Origin: Streptomyces sp. AW19M42 | GTDB taxonomy: Bacteria; Actinomycetota; Actinomycetes; Streptomycetales; Streptomycetaceae | DNA length: 37,447 bases | Reading direction: 5' to 3' | Assembly (NCBI GenBank): GCA_000470535.1 | Contig: CBRG010000188.1 | Coordinates: forward strand, 1-37,447 | Part shown: piece by piece, positions 26,187-32,658 of the stretch | Numbering within the stretch: position 1 is the stretch's first letter | How the letters are laid out: each line of letters begins with the position of its first letter | Made by a program: the position numbers and the translations under genes | The notes under the pieces: model-generated | Told to the model about the DNA's origin: nothing | What the model saw: the letters and a program-made list of their open reading frames with translations, nothing else | Databases searched by the model: none

Positions 26187-27416
26187 TCATTCCCATCGGG
26201 TGTGCCGGTTCCACCACTCCATGGCATCGGCGAGCCGGGACTCCACGGCGTCGGTGGTGTCGGCTTCGGCGAAGACGCTTGCCGCCGCGTCGGCCGCGCT
26301 CTCCACGCCCTGACAGTGCGTCCCGGCCTTGCGCATCAGGGTCAGCTCCGTGTCGGGGACCGGGCACGGGTCGGCCGGGGGGACGAAGACACCGTGGCCG
26401 GGGGGCAGCAGGACATGGCCGACGGACCGGGAGGGGGTGGCCGGCTGCGTGGTGAGGGTGAGGGGCAGCCCGCACTGAGCCCGGAGCCCTTCACGCGCCA
26501 GATGGACGCCGAAGGCCCGTATGTACTGGTCGCCGATGAGGGAGCCGCCGGCGCGGCTGGCGATCTCGCACAGCACGGGGATGCCGTCCGGGCCGACCCA
26601 TGCCTCAAGGTGGAAGGCGAGGGGGTGCGGCGCCGGGGGCAGAGCGGCGATGACGTCGGCGGTCATGCGCTGGAGCGTGTGCGTGGTGGCCTCGTCGGGG
26701 GCGAGCAGGATGCTGCCGGTGTGGAGGTTCTCCCGGACACGTTCGGCGAGGCCGCCGGTGTAGCGGGCGGGCCATGAGTGGACGACCCGGCCGTCCTGCA
26801 TGATGCCGTCCACGTGGTGGAAGTCGCCGTGGGCGAGGCTCTCCACCATCCACTGGCCGGGCAGGTACGGCACCTCGGAGCCGCGCTCCCGCGCGAAGAA
26901 GTCCGTGATGTCCGCGGGCTCGCGCAGGAACGCCACTCCTTCCGCACCGGCGCCAGCGCGCGGCTTGACGACGACGGGCAGCCCGTTGGTGTCCACGAAG
27001 TCGAGCAGATCCTGCGGGCTGTCCACGGCGGCGAACGCCGGAACCCGTACGCCCGCGGCCTGCGCGCACTCCTTCATGACCACCTTGTCGCGGTAGGCGG
27101 TGGCCGAGACGACGTCTTGTCCGGGCAGGCCGAGCCGGGCACGCAGCCGGGCGGCCCGCAGCACGTCGCTCTCGCTGGTGCTGGCCACCAGGCTCACCCC
27201 GTACGCGCGGGCGGCTGCCTCCGCGATCTCCTCGGTCGCCCAGCCGTGGTAGTCGTCGACCAGCCGGTGGCGGGGGAAGGAGGCGGCCAGGACGTCCTCG
27301 GCACCGTCGACCGCCTTGGGCGTGGTGATCAGTACGGCGTCCTGGGGGTGGTCGAGCCACTGCTGGAGCGGACGGGCGGTGAGCGGCTGGCGCGAGAGCA
27401 ACAGAACGGTGGGCAT
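26187..27416 (-). CDS. ATP-grasp carboxylate-amine ligase 2
   Basis: The 409-residue protein has the same fold as its neighbour but low similarity to it. ATP lysines are Lys111 (YRDKVVMKE) and Lys151 (VVVKPRAGAGAEGVAFL). Metal-binding residues are Glu271 in FHLEAW and Glu284/Arg288 in LCEIASRAGGS. The N-terminal domain (LLLSRQPL, then STSESDVLRAARL) is of the pre-ATP-grasp type. ATG 27416 follows AAGGA by 9 nt and lies 3 bp after the flavin reductase stop. Having two different ligases implies two amide bonds, for example a tripeptide-like product, or one peptide bond and one side-chain amide. Confidence 0.9.
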   Translation of the reverse strand: MPTVLLLSRQPLTARPLQQWLDHPQDAVLITTPKAVDGAEDVLAASFPRHRLVDDYHGWATEEIAEAAARAYGVSLVASTSESDVLRAARLRARLGLPGQDVVSATAYRDKVVMKECAQAAGVRVPAFAAVDSPQDLLDFVDTNGLPVVVKPRAGAGAEGVAFLREPADITDFFARERGSEVPYLPGQWMVESLAHGDFHHVDGIMQDGRVVHSWPARYTGGLAERVRENLHTGSILLAPDEATTHTLQRMTADVIAALPPAPHPLAFHLEAWVGPDGIPVLCEIASRAGGSLIGDQYIRAFGVHLAREGLRAQCGLPLTLTTQPATPSRSVGHVLLPPGHGVFVPPADPCPVPDTELTLMRKAGTHCQGVESAADAAASVFAEADTTDAVESRLADAMEWWNRHTRWE

Positions 27417-27419
27417 GTG

Positions 27420-27917
27420 TCAGGTCCTTGCTGGAAGAGGAGTCGGGACCGGCTGCAGGCTCCCGTGACGGTGGACGAGGCCGTCCCCCTGCTCGCCGTG
27501 CTCGACCTGCTCGACGGCGCCCACCAGCAGATGGTGGTCGCCCAGGCGCACGGTGCTGTGGCGCGAGCACAGCAGCCGACCCAGACATCCTCCCAGGTAC
27601 GGCACGCCGTACGGGCCGGTGCTCCAGGCGGTCGGCGGGGCGAAGCGGTCGGCGCCCGGGGTGGCGAAGCGCAGGGCCGTGGCCGCCTGATCGGCGCCGA
27701 GCAGATGGATCGCGAAGTGCTCACTGTGCGCCAGCTTCCGCCATGTGGTGGAGGTGTCCGCGAGAGCGACGGCGATGAGAGCGGGTTCGGCGCTGATCGA
27801 GGTGAAGGAGGTGACGGTCACTCCCACCGGGCCGCTCGGCACGGCGGCCGTCAGAACCGTGACCCCCGAGGGATGGGCACGCAGGACGGAGCGCAGGGCC
27901 GTCGCACCGACGGTCAT
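27420..27917 (-). CDS. NAD(P)H:flavin oxidoreductase (HpaC-type)
   Basis: This 165-residue flavin reductase supplies reduced FMN or FAD to a two-component monooxygenase. The HpaC/flavin_reduct signature is clear: HPSGVTVLTA, then GVTVTSFTSISAEPALIAVAL, LLGADQAATALRFA and GDHHLLVGAVEQVEHGE. It starts by an ATGA overlap with the flavin monooxygenase gene directly upstream, so the two are almost certainly partners. Confidence 0.93.
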   Translation of the reverse strand: MTVGATALRSVLRAHPSGVTVLTAAVPSGPVGVTVTSFTSISAEPALIAVALADTSTTWRKLAHSEHFAIHLLGADQAATALRFATPGADRFAPPTAWSTGPYGVPYLGGCLGRLLCSRHSTVRLGDHHLLVGAVEQVEHGEQGDGLVHRHGSLQPVPTPLPART

Positions 27918-29266
27918 GCTCCGCTCGCCGGGGCCGGGGGGAAGGCGGGCCGGGGCAGTTCGAGGTTCTCCCGTAGCGTGGTGCCCTCGTAGGAGGTGCG
28001 CACCAGGCCGCGGCGCTGCAGCTCGGGTACGAGGAGATCGACGATGGCGTCCAGGCCGCCCGGGTGGTAGTCGGGCATGATGTTGAAGCCGTCGGCGGCG
28101 TCGTTGACGAACCAGTCCTCCAACTCGTCCGCGATGGTCTCGGGGGTGCCGAGCAGGAAGCGGTGCCCGCGTCCGGCGGCGACGGCCAGGTAGAGCTCAC
28201 GGATGGTCAGGCCCCGCCTGCGGGCCTGCTCGTAGATGATCTGCTGCTTGCCTGTGCTGCCCTCGGTGGCGGGGAGTTCCGGCAGAGGGCCGTCCAGCGG
28301 GTGGCCGGTGAGGTCGACGTTGCCGAGCTGGTACGAGAGCATCCCGAGGCCGACCACCGGGTCGACGAGGGACTGGAGGGTCGCGTACTTGTCCTCGGCC
28401 TCCGCCAGGGTTCGGCCCACCACGATGAAGGCGCCGGGCAGGATCTTGACGTGGTCGGGGTCGCGTCCGTGATCGGCGACCTGCTTCTTCAGACCGCGGT
28501 AGTAGACCTGTGCCTGGTCCAGGGTCTGCTGGACGGTGAAGACGACCTCCGCCCAGCGGGCGGCGAAGTCCTGTCCGTCCGGGGAGGAGCCCGCCTGGAC
28601 GATGACGGGGTGGCCCTGCGGCGGGCGGGCGACGTTCAGCGGGCCCTGTACGGAGAAGTGCTCGCCCTTGTGTCCGAGGATGTGCAGCTTCTCCGGCTCG
28701 AAGAAGCGGCCGGACTCCTTGTCGTAGAGGAAGGCGTCGTCCTCCCAGCTGTCCCACAGCCCGGTGACGACCTGCATGAACTCCCGTGCGCGGTGGTATC
28801 GGGCCGCGTGCTCGGGCTGCTTGTCCAGGTTGTAGTTGCGCGCTTCGGCGTCCGTCGCGGAGGTCACGACGTTCCAGCCCGAACGGCCGGCGCTGAGGTG
28901 GTCGAGGGAGGCGAACTGCCGTGCCAGGGTGAAGGGTTCGTTGTAGGTCGTGGACGCGGTCGCGGTGAGGCCGATGTGCCGGGTGTGCACGGCGAGCGCG
29001 GACAGCAGGGTCAGCGGCTCGAAGTGGACCATGCGGCCCTGGCGGCTCAGCTCGTCGGCGTCCTTGTACTTGGTTCGCACTCCGGCCCCGTCGGACAGGA
29101 AGACCATGTCGAACATGCCGCGCTCGGCGGTCTGCACCAGGGAGCGGTAGTAGTCGAAGTCCAGGCCGCCGTCGGGACGGGCTTCGGGGTGCCGCCAGGC
29201 GGCTATGTGGTGGCCGGGCGCGGGAAGGAAGGCGCCGAGCTTCATCATGCGGCGGTGCGGGCTCAC
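27914..29266 (-). CDS. FMN-dependent monooxygenase of the NtaA/SnaA/DszA family
   Basis: This is a luciferase-like TIM-barrel monooxygenase using reduced flavin and oxygen. Family features over 450 residues include MKLGAFLPAPGHHIAAWRHP, YRSLVQTAERGMFDMVFLSD, EPLTLLSALAVHTRHIGL, FASLDHLSAGRSGWNVVTS and PVIVQAGSSPDGQDFAARWA. Known members oxidise C-N, C-S or cyclic amine substrates. GTG 29266 follows GGAGG by 7 nt. In this cluster it could hydroxylate nitrogen or oxidise carbon next to nitrogen on the unusual amino acid; which one is unknown. Its partner reductase follows with overlapping codons. Confidence 0.92.
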   Translation of the reverse strand: MSPHRRMMKLGAFLPAPGHHIAAWRHPEARPDGGLDFDYYRSLVQTAERGMFDMVFLSDGAGVRTKYKDADELSRQGRMVHFEPLTLLSALAVHTRHIGLTATASTTYNEPFTLARQFASLDHLSAGRSGWNVVTSATDAEARNYNLDKQPEHAARYHRAREFMQVVTGLWDSWEDDAFLYDKESGRFFEPEKLHILGHKGEHFSVQGPLNVARPPQGHPVIVQAGSSPDGQDFAARWAEVVFTVQQTLDQAQVYYRGLKKQVADHGRDPDHVKILPGAFIVVGRTLAEAEDKYATLQSLVDPVVGLGMLSYQLGNVDLTGHPLDGPLPELPATEGSTGKQQIIYEQARRRGLTIRELYLAVAAGRGHRFLLGTPETIADELEDWFVNDAADGFNIMPDYHPGGLDAIVDLLVPELQRRGLVRTSYEGTTLRENLELPRPAFPPAPASGA

Positions 29267-29315
29267 CGGGGAACCTCCAAGGTCGAGAGGGGTGGGGCGG
29301 AGGACGAGGGCGGGG

Positions 29316-30275
29316 TCAGCCGAGGAGGCGGACGGGAGCGCCGGCGAGGTAGGCCTGGATGTCCTCGACGGCGTGGGTGTAGTAGGTGCGGTAGTTGTTC
29401 TGGGAGACGTAACCCAGGTGAGGGGTGGCCAGGAGGCGGGGCGTGGTGCGCACCGGGTGGTCGGCGGGCAGCGGCTCGATGTCGTACACGTCCAGGCCGG
29501 CGCCGGCGATGCGCCCTTCCCGCAGGGCGTCCAGGAGGGCGTCCTGGACGATCAGGCCGGCCCGGGAGGTGTTGACCAGGTAGGCGGTCGGCTTCAGGAG
29601 CGCCAGTTCGGCGGGGCCGAGGAGGCCGCGGGTGCGGTCGCCGAGGACCAGGTGCAGGGAGACGAAGTCGCTGGTGGAGAGGAGTTCCTCCTTGCTGGAG
29701 GCCCGCCGGACGCCGACTTCGGCGGCGCGCTCGTCGGTGAGGTTCTGGCTCCAGGCCTGGACGTCCATGCCGAAGGCGAGCGCGACCTGGGCGACCCGGC
29801 TGCCGATCTTGCCCAGGCCGAGGAGGCCCAGGGTCCGGCCGTGGAGGTCGGCGCCGACGGTGGACTGCCAGGGGCCGCCGGCGCGCAGCGCCGTGTTCTC
29901 GGTGACGATGCCCCGGGCCAGGCCCAGCAGCAGGGCCCAGGTCAGCTCGACGGGCGGGGTCGAGGTGCTGGCGGTACCGCAGACGGTGACGCCGTTGCGT
30001 CCGGCCGCCGCGTAGTCGATGACGCTGTTGCGCATGCCGGAGGCGATGAGCAGGCGCAGACGGGGCAGTCGGTCGAGGAGGGAGGCGGGGAAGGCGACAC
30101 GTTCGCGCAGTGTCACGACGATGTCGAAGTCGGCCAGGGCGGCGGCGAGCCCGCCCTCGGTGGCGAAATGCTCGGGGAAGCTGACCATCTCCACCTGGCC
30201 CTTGAGAGGGCCCCAGTCGGCGGCGGCGGTGGCCACCTGCTGGAAGTCGTCGAGTAGGGCGCAGCGAAGGCTCAT
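29316..30275 (-). CDS. D-2-hydroxyacid dehydrogenase family oxidoreductase
   Basis: The 319-residue protein belongs to the D-isomer-specific 2-hydroxyacid dehydrogenase family, which interconverts 2-hydroxy and 2-oxo acids. The nucleotide fold motif is GLGKIG (Gly153, Gly155, Gly158). Catalytic residues Arg238 (NTSRAGL), Glu267 (YDIEPL) and His286 (TPHLGY) are all present. Where NAD-specific enzymes carry an aspartate after the second strand, this one reads AWSQNLT, which suggests NADP. In context it is the best candidate for oxidising the isocitrate-like product of the cluster aconitase, a role normally filled by an unrelated isocitrate dehydrogenase. ATG overlaps the epimerase stop (ATGA) and has AAAGGA 6 nt upstream. 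Confidence 0.92.
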   Translation of the reverse strand: MSLRCALLDDFQQVATAAADWGPLKGQVEMVSFPEHFATEGGLAAALADFDIVVTLRERVAFPASLLDRLPRLRLLIASGMRNSVIDYAAAGRNGVTVCGTASTSTPPVELTWALLLGLARGIVTENTALRAGGPWQSTVGADLHGRTLGLLGLGKIGSRVAQVALAFGMDVQAWSQNLTDERAAEVGVRRASSKEELLSTSDFVSLHLVLGDRTRGLLGPAELALLKPTAYLVNTSRAGLIVQDALLDALREGRIAGAGLDVYDIEPLPADHPVRTTPRLLATPHLGYVSQNNYRTYYTHAVEDIQAYLAGAPVRLLG

Positions 30276-31285
30276 GTCAGTCCTTTTCGAAGATGAGTCG
30301 GAGTCTGCTGGAGGGTGGTGGCACCGATGCCGGGGCCGGTGGGCAGGGAGAGGGTGCCCTCGTCGATCCGTACCCCGGTGAACGGGTCGTCGCGCAGGCC
30401 GATGGGGCCGTCCAGATCGAGGTGGTCCGCGAGCGGGGCGAGCTGCGCCATGGCGGAGACGCCCAGCGCGCTCTCCACCTTGCAGCCGAGCATGGTCCGC
30501 AGTCCGCAGGCGCGGGCCAGCAGGATCATGCGATGGGCCTCGGACAGGCCGCCACAGGTGACGAGTTTGATATTGACGCCGCTGACGTGTCCGCGTAGGC
30601 GCAGCACGTCCTCGGGCGTGGCGCAGTCCTCGTCGGCGAAGACGGGGACGGGCGAGCGCTCGTGGACCTGACGCAGGTCATCGGGGCGGCCGGGAGCGAT
30701 GGGCTGCTCCAGGAGTTCGACATCGTGGCGGTGCAGCTCTTCCGCGACCCTGAGGGCCTGCGCGAGGTCCCACGAGCCGTTGCCGTCGACGCGGATGCGG
30801 CCGGGATAGACGAAGCGCAGGACTCCGGCGCGGCTCCCGTCGTCCTGCGCGGTGAGCTTGAGCTTGAGGACCGGCCAGTGCGCGAGCGCGCGGCCCCGGC
30901 GGACCAACTCGTCGTCGGGGCAGGCGCCGATGGACAGGGCGGTAGGCGGTACGGGCAGGCCGTCGAGCCCCAGCAACTGGTGCAGCGGGCGGCCGACGGC
31001 CTTGCCGAGCAGGTCGTGCAGCGCCATGTCGACGGCCGAACGGGTCGCCGCGCCGACATCGGGAAGCGCGTCGAGCGCCGCCCGCAGGCCGTACGGGGAC
31101 GCTCCGGCCAGCGCGGGCGCGCAGGCATCGAGCCCGGCGGGTTCGGCGCCACGGGCGGTGCCGAGGCCGCGCAGGTCACGCCAGGTCAGCTCGACGACGC
31201 GCTGGCGTACCTGGGTGGTGACGCCGTTGTTGCTCACGAAGGGTTCGCGCAGGGCTATGACGATCTCGCGGTGGGCGAGCTTCAT
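30272..31285 (-). CDS. Enolase-superfamily dipeptide epimerase (L-Ala-D/L-Glu epimerase type)
   Basis: The enzyme should epimerise the alpha carbon of a dipeptide or N-acyl amino acid through an enolate held by Mg2+. Over 337 residues the muconate-lactonising/AEE subgroup signature is complete: KLKLT (Lys141, Lys143), VDGNGSW (Asp167), LLEQPI (Glu193), FADED (Asp218) and NIKLVTCGG (Lys240). Both general bases and all three metal ligands are therefore kept. The N-terminal capping domain begins REIVIALREPFVSNN. ATG 31285 overlaps the previous stop (ATGA) and follows GAGGAGG. With two ATP-grasp ligases in the operon, a dipeptide product with one D-residue is the natural reading. Confidence 0.9.
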   Translation of the reverse strand: MKLAHREIVIALREPFVSNNGVTTQVRQRVVELTWRDLRGLGTARGAEPAGLDACAPALAGASPYGLRAALDALPDVGAATRSAVDMALHDLLGKAVGRPLHQLLGLDGLPVPPTALSIGACPDDELVRRGRALAHWPVLKLKLTAQDDGSRAGVLRFVYPGRIRVDGNGSWDLAQALRVAEELHRHDVELLEQPIAPGRPDDLRQVHERSPVPVFADEDCATPEDVLRLRGHVSGVNIKLVTCGGLSEAHRMILLARACGLRTMLGCKVESALGVSAMAQLAPLADHLDLDGPIGLRDDPFTGVRIDEGTLSLPTGPGIGATTLQQTPTHLRKGLT

Positions 31286-32658
31286 CCGAGGACCTCCTCG
31301 AACGCGGCGACCGCCGCGCATGCCTGACGGAAGGTGAGCGCGCGGAACCGGTCCGGTTCGACCGGTACGGCGGGCTCCCGCACGGTGCCGTCGGCCGGGA
31401 CCCCGCTGCCCCCGGCGAACCGGCCGCGCAGGTATGGCGAGAGCGACTCGGCGTTGCCCTCCAGCCAGCGCAGCGTCGTGCCGTGTGCGGCTTCCGGGTC
31501 GGCGGCCCGGAGCCGGGCGAACAGGTCGCCCAGCAGGTCGATGTCGCGGGGAGAGGTGCTGGGCGGACACAGCATAAAGGTCTGGGCGGGCAGCAGGACG
31601 AACGCCACCGGGCGGGCGGCCTCGAAGTGCTCGACCAGCGGGTCGGTGATCGCGCGCAGGGAACGCACGGTGGAGCGCCGGGTCAGGTAGCCGTTGCGCC
31701 GGGGCGGGCAGCCGGCCATGGCGCGCGCTCCCCAGTGCAGATGGGTGATGAAGGGCTGTTCCGGCGGGCCGGGCGGTACGTCGGGGTGGTGCGTGTCCAG
31801 CAGCGCGAAAAGGACGTTGGTGAGCTGGAGCGACATCACAGGGAGCAGCGGCGGCAGCTCGGGCAGACGGGCGAAGAACGCGGCCGGGTCCACCAGCGCC
31901 TGGACCGTCACCATGACCGCCTCGGCCAGCGAGCGCGCCGAAGGGTAGTGCTGGTCCTCCAACAGGTAGCCGGCGCCCTCCGGGCGCACCCGGCAGCGGG
32001 CCACCTCGCCGTCCAGGCGTACCGCTTGGCTGATCAGTTCGGCGAACGCCTGGTTGCGGCCCTGGGCTGCGGCCTGTTCCAGGAGCAGGGTGAGCATGTC
32101 GGTGACGAGGTCGGCGCGGTCGGTCAGGACGGTGGCCCAGTACCGGAAGCGATAGCCGGGCAGGGCCGCCATCCGCTGCTTGTGCAGGTCGACCAGGGGG
32201 ACGAGCTGACCGTCGACCTCGGCCTGCACCAGGGGGCAGAACAGCGGTGCGGTGCGGTCGCGGCGTACGAAGCGGGAGCCGTCCCAGGTGTGCAGCGGCA
32301 GGACGTGCCGTTTGCCCTGGTCGATGAGGCAGCCGGGCTGGTACGCCTCGTCGCCGCCCGCAGTGTCGGCCTCGGTGCGGGTGAAGCCGTAGATCAGAGG
32401 GTAGCCGTGGCCACCCCCGCAGATGGCGGTGTTGAAGTCCATCGGCCCGGCCCGTCCGGCCGCGATATCTTCCCAGTTCCCCAGGTGGCCGGTGCGCGGC
32501 GGCAGCAACGACAGGTCCTTGGCCAAGGCATCCAGGAGGGTGCCGATGGGCAGGTCGTGGGTGCCGGCGTGGACGGGGACGAATGTCTTCGCGCCTGAAG
32601 CGAGGGCGTCGGCTTCGGCCGCCGTGCGCAGACCCAGGGCGTCCAGGATGTGCGTCAC
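31282..32658 (-). CDS. Unrecognised 458-residue protein embedded in the operon
   Basis: I do not recognise this family. The GTG start overlaps the aconitase stop (GTGA) with GGGAGGA 6 nt upstream, and its stop overlaps the epimerase start, so it is certainly translated with the pathway. Visible features are an N-terminal region with FVPVHAGTHDLPIGTLLDAL and NTAICGGGHGYPLIYGF; histidine/aspartate-rich segments such as CLIDQGKRHVLPLHTWDG; a mid region (LLPVMSLQLTNVLFALLDTHHPDVP, quoted only in part as a landmark near residue 270) and a C-terminal FMLCPPSTSPRDIDLLGDLF. It has no signal peptide or membrane helix. Several conserved-looking His, Cys and Asp residues could bind metal. It may catalyse a cluster-specific step. 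Confidence 0.85.
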   Translation of the reverse strand: MTHILDALGLRTAAEADALASGAKTFVPVHAGTHDLPIGTLLDALAKDLSLLPPRTGHLGNWEDIAAGRAGPMDFNTAICGGGHGYPLIYGFTRTEADTAGGDEAYQPGCLIDQGKRHVLPLHTWDGSRFVRRDRTAPLFCPLVQAEVDGQLVPLVDLHKQRMAALPGYRFRYWATVLTDRADLVTDMLTLLLEQAAAQGRNQAFAELISQAVRLDGEVARCRVRPEGAGYLLEDQHYPSARSLAEAVMVTVQALVDPAAFFARLPELPPLLPVMSLQLTNVLFALLDTHHPDVPPGPPEQPFITHLHWGARAMAGCPPRRNGYLTRRSTVRSLRAITDPLVEHFEAARPVAFVLLPAQTFMLCPPSTSPRDIDLLGDLFARLRAADPEAAHGTTLRWLEGNAESLSPYLRGRFAGGSGVPADGTVREPAVPVEPDRFRALTFRQACAAVAAFEEVLG

